Positions 57,752-64,000 of a stretch of DNA of 64,000 bases are shown piece after piece. Made by a program: the position numbers and the translations under genes. The notes beneath the pieces were generated by a model. That model made no database searches. It worked only from the letters and a program-made list of their open reading frames with translations, and was not told the origin of the DNA. The DNA comes from 2-02-FULL-66-14 sp964651335 (GTDB lineage: Bacteria; Pseudomonadota; Gammaproteobacteria; Burkholderiales; SG8-39), in the NCBI GenBank assembly GCA_964651335.1, contig CAZYVT010000004.1, positions 35,420 to 99,419 of the forward strand. Direction: 5' to 3'. Within the stretch, counting starts at the first letter, position 1. Each line of letters begins with the position of its first letter.

Positions 57752-59311
57752 ATGTCATATCAGGTTCTTGCCCGCAAGTGGCGGCCGCGCGATTTCGGCA
57801 GCCTCGTCGGGCAGGAGCACGTGGTTCGCGCGCTGCGCCACGCGCTCGAGCAGCAGCGTCTGCATCACGCATACCTTTTTGCCGGTACCCGCGGCGTGGG
57901 AAAGACCACGCTCGCGCGGATCCTCGCCAAGTGCCTCAACTGCGAACGCGGGATCACCGCGGAGCCGTGCGGCCGCTGTACCGCGTGCATGGAGATCGAC
58001 GGCGGCCGGTTCATCGACTATGTCGAGATGGACGCGGCCTCGAATCGCGGCGTGGACGAGATGACGCAGTTGCTCGAGCGGGCGATCTATGCGCCGAGCA
58101 GCGGTCGCTTCAAGGTGTATGTCATCGACGAAGTGCATCAACTCTCCGGCCATGCGTTCAACGCCATGCTGAAGACGCTCGAGGAACCTCCCGGGCACCT
58201 GAAATTCGTCCTTGCGACGACCGATCCGCAGAAGGTCCCGATGACGGTGTTGAGCCGATGTCTGCAGTTCAATCTGAAGCAGATGCCGAGGAATCTGATC
58301 GCCGGGCATCTCGCGCGGGTCCTCGAGGCGGAAGGGGTGCAGTTCGAAGCCGATGCGCTGCCGCTCATCGCGCGAGCGGCCGCCGGAAGCATGCGGGACG
58401 CGCTTTCCTTGCTGGATCAGGCGATCGCGCACGGCGCAGGTCGCATCGGCACCGAGAACGTGCGCTCGATGCTGGGCGCGATCGACCAGACCTATCCGCT
58501 GCGCCTGCTCGAGGCGGCTGCCCAAGCGGACGCCCGAGCCGTGCTTGCGGTAGCAGCCGAGATGCAGGCGCGCGCGCTTTCATTCGACGCCGCGCTGCAG
58601 GATCTTGCAAGCCTTTTGTTGCGGCTCGCGCTTGCGCAGACGGCGCCCGATGCCCTCGCGAGCGACGTCGCGGATGTTGATCGCATCGCGGCGCTGGCGA
58701 ACCAGATCGATCCGGAGACGGTTCAACTCTATTACCAGATCGCCTTGCAGGGGCGCGAGGATCTGCCGTTGGCGCCGGACGAGCATGCCGGATTTACGAT
58801 GACGCTGCTGCGCATGCTCGTGTTCCGTCCCGAGGCAGGCGCATCCACGCCAACCATGGGCGCTGCGGCGCCGTCGGTGTCGCGCCCGCAAGCCGGAACG
58901 CCCACGGTCGCCGGTGGGGAATTCGACGGTGACTGGCCGAAGCTGGTCCGCCAGCTCGCGGTGACCGGCGCGGCGAAGGAGCTCGCGCGCAACGCCGAGC
59001 TTCTCCGCTACGAGGGTGGGGCATTCGAGCTCGTCGTGCCGAAGTCGATGCCTCATCTTGCAGAAAAGAGCTACCAGGAAAAGCTCAAGGCCACGCTGGA
59101 ACAGCACCTTGGCCGTTCGGTGCGAATCCGCGTTGCTGCGGGCGAGATCCGTGGCACGTCGGCTGCGGCGCTTGAGGCGAGCGACCGAAACGCGATCCGC
59201 GTGGAAGCGGCGCGTGCGCTGCAGAGCGACCGGTTCGTCAAGGACCTGGTGACTTTGCTCGACGGCCGGGTCGTCGAGCAGAGTGTGCAGCGGGGACCGA
59301 GGAACAGCTGA
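57752..59311 (+). CDS. dnaX: DNA polymerase III subunit tau (gamma)
   Basis: 519 residues; the clamp-loader ATPase that also ties polymerases together. Walker A GTRGVGKTT at 45-53, zinc cysteines C64, C73, C76 and C79, Walker B VYVIDEVHQLS and sensor 1 ATTDPQK are present. The C-terminal part (~390-519) includes a DnaX-type domain V-like end. I did not see an A-rich slippery heptamer of the kind that makes gamma in E. coli, so only the long form may be made. The ybaB gene follows 15 bases downstream. Confidence 0.96.
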   Translation: MSYQVLARKWRPRDFGSLVGQEHVVRALRHALEQQRLHHAYLFAGTRGVGKTTLARILAKCLNCERGITAEPCGRCTACMEIDGGRFIDYVEMDAASNRGVDEMTQLLERAIYAPSSGRFKVYVIDEVHQLSGHAFNAMLKTLEEPPGHLKFVLATTDPQKVPMTVLSRCLQFNLKQMPRNLIAGHLARVLEAEGVQFEADALPLIARAAAGSMRDALSLLDQAIAHGAGRIGTENVRSMLGAIDQTYPLRLLEAAAQADARAVLAVAAEMQARALSFDAALQDLASLLLRLALAQTAPDALASDVADVDRIAALANQIDPETVQLYYQIALQGREDLPLAPDEHAGFTMTLLRMLVFRPEAGASTPTMGAAAPSVSRPQAGTPTVAGGEFDGDWPKLVRQLAVTGAAKELARNAELLRYEGGAFELVVPKSMPHLAEKSYQEKLKATLEQHLGRSVRIRVAAGEIRGTSAAALEASDRNAIRVEAARALQSDRFVKDLVTLLDGRVVEQSVQRGPRNS

Positions 59312-59326
59312 GCACGGAGACAGGCG

Positions 59327-59650
59327 ATGCGTGGAAACATCGGTCAGCTCATGAAGCAGGCGCAGATGATGCAGGACAACATGCGCCGGATGCAGGAGCA
59401 GCTTGCGGCAGTGGAGGTCGAGGGGCAATCCGGGGCCGGCATGGTCAGGGTGGTGATGAACTGCAAGCACGACGTCAAACGCGTCATCATCGACCCGTCA
59501 CTCGTTGGCGACGACCGGGAGATGCTCGAGGATCTGGTGGCCGCGGCGTTCAACGACGCGGCCCGCCGCGTCGAGCAGACGGTCGCGGAGAAAATGAGCG
59601 GCTTTACCGCGGGACTTGGACTTCCGGCCGGGTTCAAACTGCCGTTCTAG
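59327..59650 (+). CDS. ybaB: YbaB/EbfC nucleoid-associated protein
   Basis: 107 residues, normal length. The coiled N-terminal helix (IGQLMKQAQMMQDNMRRMQE), the central VEGQSGAGMVRVVMNCKHDV sheet and the end GLGLPAGFKLPF are all typical. It binds DNA as a dimer. The dnaX-ybaB-recR order is conserved widely. recR starts four bases after the stop. Confidence 0.96.
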   Translation: MRGNIGQLMKQAQMMQDNMRRMQEQLAAVEVEGQSGAGMVRVVMNCKHDVKRVIIDPSLVGDDREMLEDLVAAAFNDAARRVEQTVAEKMSGFTAGLGLPAGFKLPF

Positions 59651-59654
59651 ACCG

Positions 59655-60266
59655 GTGCCGAAGGACGTTGTTTCTGCTGCGCACGGTCTGGAGCGGCTCA
59701 TCGAGGCGCTGCGAGTCCTCCCGGGAATCGGGCCGCGTTCCGCGCAGCGCATGGCCTATCACCTGTTGCAGCACGATCGCGCCGGCGCCGGGCAGCTCGC
59801 CGAGGCACTCCTCGTTGCGCTCCGTACGGTCCGGCATTGCGCCAGATGCAACAACTTCACCGAGCAGGAACTCTGTGCGTTGTGCCGCTCAGCGCGACGT
59901 GATCCGTCGCTGTTATGTGTGGTCGAGACGCCAGCGGATCTGGCGAGCGTCGAGCAGACCATGAACTACTCGGGAATGTACTTCGTATTGATGGGTCGGC
60001 TTTCACCGCTCGACGGCGTTGGCCCGCGCGACATCGGTCTCGACCGGCTGCTTGCGCGGGCAGCCGACGGGGTGGTGCAGGAGGTGATCCTCGCCACGAA
60101 CTTCACCAACGAAGGCGAGGCAACTGCGCACTATATCGCGGAGATGCTGCGGTCCTGCGCGGTCAAGGCAAGCAGGATCGCACGCGGAGTCCCGCTCGGA
60201 GGTGAGCTGGAGTACGTAGACGTCGGCACGATCTCGCAGGCGATCCTCGACCGCCGCGGGTTATAG
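59655..60266 (+). CDS. recR: Recombination mediator protein RecR
   Basis: 203 residues from GTG. The N-terminal helix-hairpin-helix (LRVLPGIGPRSAQRMAYHLL), zinc cysteines (CARCNNFTEQELCALC), Toprim domain (LLCVVETPADLASVEQT, GRLSPLDGVGPRDIGLD) and the end LEYVDVGTISQAILDRR are all present. With RecF and RecO it loads RecA at gaps. Confidence 0.97.
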   Translation: MPKDVVSAAHGLERLIEALRVLPGIGPRSAQRMAYHLLQHDRAGAGQLAEALLVALRTVRHCARCNNFTEQELCALCRSARRDPSLLCVVETPADLASVEQTMNYSGMYFVLMGRLSPLDGVGPRDIGLDRLLARAADGVVQEVILATNFTNEGEATAHYIAEMLRSCAVKASRIARGVPLGGELEYVDVGTISQAILDRRGL

Positions 60267-60288
60267 TTGCGCTGGAGGAGGATCCCGC

Positions 60289-61317
60289 ATGGAAAACGTA
60301 GCCCGAAAGCTGGCCGTTGCGCTTTTCCTGGCCGGTGCCGCCGCAAGTGCGCTTGCACAGGGTGTCCCGGAGAAGCGCGAGGTGCATATTGCCGTCGGCG
60401 GCCAGGCGTCGTTCTATTACCTGCCGCTGACGGTTGCGGAGCGCCTGGGGTATTTCAAGGACGAAGGATTGACTCTCAAGCTGAGCGATTTCGCAGGTGG
60501 CGCAGTCGCTTTGCGCGCTGTGGTCGGGGGAAGTGCCGACATCGTGTCCGGGGCGTACGAACACACCATCAGCCTGCAGTCCAAGAAGCAGTTCTTCCAG
60601 GCATTTGTCGCGCAGGGCCGGCTGCCGCAGATTGCGTTCGGAGTGACGACCGCGAAGGCTGGCAGCATCAAGTCCTTCAGGGACCTCAAGGGCCTCAGGG
60701 TCGGGGTCAGCGCTCCAGGATCGAGCACACACAACCTGGTGAAGCAACTCCTCACGAAGGGCGGTCTAGATCCCAACAAGGACGTTTCGGTCATCGGTGT
60801 CGGACTGGGAGCAACTGCGGTCAATGCGGTCAGGAGCGGCCAGGTCGACGCGATTTCAAACACCGATCCGGTCATCACCAGGCTGGAACAGGACAAGGCC
60901 ATTACGGTGCTCGCGGATACCCGCACACTGAAGGGAACGGAGACGGTCTGGGGTGCGCCGCTGCCCGCGGGAGTGCTTCACGCGCCGATCGAGTTCGTGC
61001 AGAAGAACCCCAATACCGTTCAGGCCCTCGCCAATGCCATCGTGCGCGCGGACAAATGGATTGCCAGGGCGAGCGCGACCGACGTTGCGAAGGTCGTTCC
61101 GGAGTCCTATCTGCTCGGCGACCGCGCCCTGTACCTGTTCGCCTATGACAAGGTGAAGGAAGCGATCTCCCCGGACGGGCTGATTTCGGACGCAGGCGCC
61201 AAGGCGACGGTGCGGGCGCTCGCCGCGTTCGACCCGGCGGTGAAGCCGGGCGAGATCCAGCTCGACAAGACCTATACCAACGAGTTCGCGAAAAAGGCGA
61301 ACGCCAGGTACAAGTGA
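60289..61317 (+). CDS. ABC transporter substrate-binding protein (NMT1/SsuA type)
   Basis: 342 residues. A signal peptide ends at ALAQ (~24). The NMT1/THI5-like fold is indicated by VGGQASFYYLPLTVAERLGYF, GLTLKLSDFAGG, ALRAVVGGSADIVSG and FRDLKGLRVGVSAPGSSTH. Receptors of this type bind taurine, sulfonates, nitrate or pyrimidine-like molecules; the ligand here is not evident. It overlaps the ATPase gene by four bases in an SsuABC-type operon. Confidence 0.92.
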   Translation: MENVARKLAVALFLAGAAASALAQGVPEKREVHIAVGGQASFYYLPLTVAERLGYFKDEGLTLKLSDFAGGAVALRAVVGGSADIVSGAYEHTISLQSKKQFFQAFVAQGRLPQIAFGVTTAKAGSIKSFRDLKGLRVGVSAPGSSTHNLVKQLLTKGGLDPNKDVSVIGVGLGATAVNAVRSGQVDAISNTDPVITRLEQDKAITVLADTRTLKGTETVWGAPLPAGVLHAPIEFVQKNPNTVQALANAIVRADKWIARASATDVAKVVPESYLLGDRALYLFAYDKVKEAISPDGLISDAGAKATVRALAAFDPAVKPGEIQLDKTYTNEFAKKANARYK

Positions 61318-62117
61318 CGGTCGCGCTCGCGCTTGCGGGCATCACCTGCACCTTCATCTCGCGCGAAGACCGATCCAAGCGCTATACCGCCGTCCGCGAC
61401 ACCACGCTGGTGGTCGCGGCCGGCGAGTTCGTGTCCGTCGTGGGCCCTACGGGTTGCGGGAAGTCGACCCTGCTGAATATTGCGGCCGGGCTGCTGGCGC
61501 CATCTGCCGGAACGGTGAGCGTGTTCGGTGTGCCGCTCGCGGGCATCAACTCTCGCGCCGGCTATCTGTTCCAATCCGAGGCACTGATGCCGTGGCGCAA
61601 CGCAATGGACAACGTGACCGCCGGGCTCGAGTTCCGCGGGCTGTCGAAGGAGAAGGCACGCGCAAAGGGTGACGAGTGGCTCAGGCGCGTGGGGCTGGGC
61701 GGATTCGGCGATCGCTATCCCCACCAGCTCTCCGGCGGCATGCGCAAGCGGGTTTCGCTGGCGCAGACCCTGATCCTCGATCCGCAAATCCTGCTGATGG
61801 ACGAGCCGTTCGCGGCGCTCGACGTCCAGACACGCCAGCTGATGGAGAACGAATTGCTGGAGCTCTGGTCTGCCGACCGCAAGTCGGTGGTGTTCATCAC
61901 GCATGATCTGGAGGAAGCGATCGCGCTCGCCGACCGCGTTGTCGTGCTTTCCGCGGGCCCGGATACCAGTCCGATCGGGGAGTACGCCATCGACATTCCG
62001 CGTCCGCGTGACGTTGCCGAAGTGCGCCTGACTCCACGCTACATCGAACTGCATGCCGAGATCTGGAAGACGATGAAGGCGGAGGTGCTGAAAGGTTATG
62101 CGCAGCAGCGCCAGTAA
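61314..62117 (+). CDS. ABC transporter ATP-binding protein (SsuB/TauB type)
   Basis: 267 residues from GTG. Walker A GPTGCGKST, Q loop YLFQSEALMPW, signature LSGGMRKR, Walker B ILLMDEPFAALD and H loop VFITHD are intact. The signature has M for the usual Q, common in this subfamily. It powers uptake together with the permease gene, which overlaps it by 20 bases. Confidence 0.95.
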   Translation: MTVALALAGITCTFISREDRSKRYTAVRDTTLVVAAGEFVSVVGPTGCGKSTLLNIAAGLLAPSAGTVSVFGVPLAGINSRAGYLFQSEALMPWRNAMDNVTAGLEFRGLSKEKARAKGDEWLRRVGLGGFGDRYPHQLSGGMRKRVSLAQTLILDPQILLMDEPFAALDVQTRQLMENELLELWSADRKSVVFITHDLEEAIALADRVVVLSAGPDTSPIGEYAIDIPRPRDVAEVRLTPRYIELHAEIWKTMKAEVLKGYAQQRQ

Positions 62118-62916
62118 CCTGACGCTGCGCTTCTGGCAGGCGCTGGTCCTGCTGGGCGTATTCGCATCCTGGCACGTTCTGACCGTGCCTGGGATCCTGC
62201 CGCCCTTCTATTTCGACGACCCGCACAAGGCGGCGTTCTTGTTCGGCGAGCCGCTCAAGGTTTTCGCGCGCATCTGGAACTGGTTCGCCGGAGGCGAGAT
62301 CTACGGACACCTCTGGGTCACGTTGGTCGAGACGATGCTCGCGTTCGTCGTCGGCACGCTGCTCGGTCTGCTGTTTGGCATCTGGCTGGCGCTCGCGCCG
62401 ACGGCTTCGGCAATCATGGACCCTTACATCAAGGCACTCAACGCGATGCCGCGCGTAATCCTGGCGCCGATTTTCTTTGTCTGGTTCGGGCTCGGCATTG
62501 CCTCGAAGGTGGCCCTCGGCGTGACGCTGGTTTTCTTCATCGTGTTCTTCAACGTCTACCAGGGCGTGCGCGAGGTCAGCCCGGTGGTGCTTGCGAATGC
62601 GCGCATGCTCGGGGCCTCGCAGCGACAGCTGTTGCGCTACGTGTATCTCCCCTCGGCAATGAGCTGGGTATTCGCCAGCCTGCACAACTCGGTGGGTCTC
62701 GCATTCGTTGGCGCAGTGGTGGGCGAGTATCTCGGATCGGCCGAAGGCGTGGGTTACCTCATCCTCCAGGCAGAGGGCGTGTTTGACATTAACAGCGTCT
62801 TCGCGGGCATCCTGGTGTTGACCGCCTTCGCGCTTGTTCTGGACGTTGCAGTCACGCTTGTCGAAAAAAAGCTCATGGTCTGGCAGCCGCGCAGCGGAGA
62901 GACCGAGAGGATCTGA
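62098..62916 (+). CDS. ABC transporter permease (SsuC/TauC type)
   Basis: 272 residues, about six membrane segments. The EAA-type loop is visible (EVSPVVLANARMLGASQRQLL) with HLWVTLVETMLAFVVGTLLG before it and VYLPSAMSWVFASLHNSVG after it. It forms the channel of the uptake system. The ATG lies within the end of the ATPase gene; the stop overlaps the Bug receptor gene. Confidence 0.94.
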   Translation: MRSSASNLTLRFWQALVLLGVFASWHVLTVPGILPPFYFDDPHKAAFLFGEPLKVFARIWNWFAGGEIYGHLWVTLVETMLAFVVGTLLGLLFGIWLALAPTASAIMDPYIKALNAMPRVILAPIFFVWFGLGIASKVALGVTLVFFIVFFNVYQGVREVSPVVLANARMLGASQRQLLRYVYLPSAMSWVFASLHNSVGLAFVGAVVGEYLGSAEGVGYLILQAEGVFDINSVFAGILVLTAFALVLDVAVTLVEKKLMVWQPRSGETERI

Positions 62917-63875
62917 TGCGTAAAGTTCTTTGGGTACTTTTCATTGCGCTTCTTCCAGGCGGCGCGGCATCGCAGCCGTATCCGATGAAACCCGTGAAGA
63001 TCGTGGTTCCCTATCCTGCCGGCTCCACGCCCGACATCGTCGGACGGACGCTCGCGGCGAAGCTGCAAGTGGCGCTCGGCCAGCCTTGCGTCGTGGAAAA
63101 TCGGGCCGGCGCAGGCGGCAACATCGGCGCCGACGCGGTGGCGAAGTCGGCCCCGGACGGTCATACGCTGCTGGTGGGGGTCAACGGGCCGGTTGCAGTG
63201 AACAAGTACCTGTACAAGGACATGCCTTACGATCCGGACAAGGACCTCCTGCCGATCTCATTGCTGGCCACTTCGCCGCAGATGCTGGTCGTCATTCCCT
63301 CGCTTGGCGTCGGAAGCTTCAAGGAGTTCGTCGAGCGCGTGCGGCGCGACCCGGGTCGCCTTTCCTACGCGTCAGTAGGAGGCGGCAGCGCATCGCACCT
63401 CACGATGGAGCTCCTGAAGAGCGACGCTAAGGCCTTCATCGTGCATATCCCCTATCGCGGCTTCCCGCCGGCGGTCACCGACATGCTGGCGGGTAACATC
63501 GACGCCATGTTCGCGATCATTCCTGCGGTGCTCCCCCAGGTGAAGGCGGGCAGGATGAAGGCGCTCGCCGTGACCGGGCTGAAGCGCAGCCCGCTGGCGC
63601 CGGAGGTGCCGAGCGTGGCCGACCTCGGCTACCCGCAACTCGAGTCGCTCGCTTGGATCGGATTGCTCGCGCCTGCAGGTACTCCGCCGCCCGTGGTGTC
63701 CACGCTCAACGCGGAAACCGTGCGCGCGATGCGATCGCAGGACACGCAGGAGTCTCTCGGCAAGCAAGGGTTCGACGTGGTGGCAGGCTCTGCGGCCGAC
63801 TTCTCCAGCTGGATCCGGGCTGAATCGGCCAAGTGGTCGAAGGTCATTCGTGCGAGCGGCGCGACCGCGGATTAG
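62916..63875 (+). CDS. Bug-family (TctC) solute-binding receptor
   Basis: 319 residues. A short signal peptide (~1-19, ending GGAASQ) precedes the Bug fold: PVKIVVPYPAGSTPDIVGR, VVENRAGAGGNIGADAVAKS, PDGHTLLVG, YRGFPPAVTDMLAGNIDAMF and KALAVTG. Bug receptors bind small carboxylates and usually serve tripartite tricarboxylate transporters. No TctA/TctB gene is here. It is translationally coupled (TGATG) to an ABC permease, so it may feed that transporter or act as a sensor receptor. Confidence 0.95.
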   Translation: MRKVLWVLFIALLPGGAASQPYPMKPVKIVVPYPAGSTPDIVGRTLAAKLQVALGQPCVVENRAGAGGNIGADAVAKSAPDGHTLLVGVNGPVAVNKYLYKDMPYDPDKDLLPISLLATSPQMLVVIPSLGVGSFKEFVERVRRDPGRLSYASVGGGSASHLTMELLKSDAKAFIVHIPYRGFPPAVTDMLAGNIDAMFAIIPAVLPQVKAGRMKALAVTGLKRSPLAPEVPSVADLGYPQLESLAWIGLLAPAGTPPPVVSTLNAETVRAMRSQDTQESLGKQGFDVVAGSAADFSSWIRAESAKWSKVIRASGATAD

Positions 63876-63904
63876 GGGCGAAACGGACCGCATCGGCCAA
63901 ATGT

Positions 63905-63934
63905 TTGACACCCCAAGCGATAGCCAGCTATAAT
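63905..63934 (+). promoter_or_regulatory. Strong sigma-70 promoter of the initiator tRNA gene
   Basis: A perfect TTGACA (63905-63910) and a perfect TATAAT (63929-63934) are separated by 18 bases. The tRNA starts 15 bases after the -10 box, as expected for a stable-RNA promoter. Confidence 0.9.
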
Positions 63935-63949
63935 CTTCGCCTTTTCGGA

Positions 63950-64000
63950 CGCGGGGTGGAGCAGTCTGGCAGCTCGTCGGGCTCATAACCCGAAGGTCAG
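63950..64000 (+). tRNA. Initiator tRNA-Met (partial, cut by the window end)
   Basis: The sequence CGCGGGGTGGAGCAGTCTGG opens the usual bacterial initiator tRNA with C at position 1. The anticodon arm TCGGGCTCATAACCCGA has the three G-C pairs typical of initiators and anticodon CAT. The T arm and 3' end lie beyond the window. Confidence 0.95.

Noticed and set aside
57752..59311. A programmed frameshift site for the gamma form of DnaX
   Set aside because: No slippery heptamer of the A AAA AAG kind was seen, only short A runs such as GAAAAG.

Overview
The window reads as a chromosomal piece of a high-GC betaproteobacterium. This rests on the lpdA and ZapE-type genes, the tRNA-Ser / 4.5S RNA / dnaX-ybaB-recR block, a Bug/TctC-type solute receptor, type IV pilus retraction ATPases and many cyclic-di-GMP and Ser/Thr-kinase signalling proteins. 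No species can be named from sequence alone.

Layout. (1) 1-1479: end of the 2-oxoglutarate dehydrogenase operon (sucB tail, lpdA). (2) 1606-10161: signalling genes: a receiver-Ser/Thr kinase fusion, an HD-GYP protein with lost metal ligands, a histidine kinase/response regulator pair on the minus strand, a REC-GGDEF-EAL protein and a REC-HD-GYP protein that share a nearly perfect 0.5-kb direct repeat, an HPt protein and a broken receiver gene. (3) 10185-17023: a tightly packed unit encoding a HEAT-repeat Ser/Thr kinase, two PilT/PilU-type ATPases, a PP2C phosphatase and a cyclase-FHA protein. Kinase, phosphatase and phosphothreonine reader lie beside pilus-motor ATPases. (4) 17024-43954: an accessory region rich in paralogues, relics and unknown envelope proteins. 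It holds an IS3-type remnant, repeated families called here A to F, a truncated M48 protease, a ParDE pair, a LemA/TPM cluster, an ABC-receptor/DUF3592 fusion, pilin-like proteins and a stand-alone degenerate EF-Tu G domain. (5) 44010-50509: a ZapE gene without its ATPase core, a YhdH-type reductase, a propionyl/acetyl-CoA synthetase, a GlcG/HbpS-like protein, a pentapeptide-repeat protein and a cyclase-TolB-TPR protein. (6) 50537-56885, minus strand: fumarase, MFS transporter, HMG-CoA-lyase-like enzyme, class III CoA-transferase and acyl-CoA ligase, one catabolic operon. (7) 57063-64000: an acetyl-CoA synthetase relic, tRNA-Ser(GGA), 4.5S RNA, dnaX-ybaB-recR, an SsuABC-type ABC operon with a Bug receptor, and a strong promoter leading into an initiator tRNA-Met cut by the window edge.

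Interpretation. In many betaproteobacteria zapE follows lpdA directly. Here about 42.5 kb lies between them and zapE has lost its P-loop core, so the intervening DNA looks like an accumulated accessory region. Several loci (zapE, acs, B1 versus B2) show clean internal in-frame deletions, while others are truncated or frameshifted. The points most worth following are the EF-Tu-derived GTPase-like protein, the kinase/PilT/phosphatase/FHA unit, and the repeated secreted families A, B, C and cytosolic family D.
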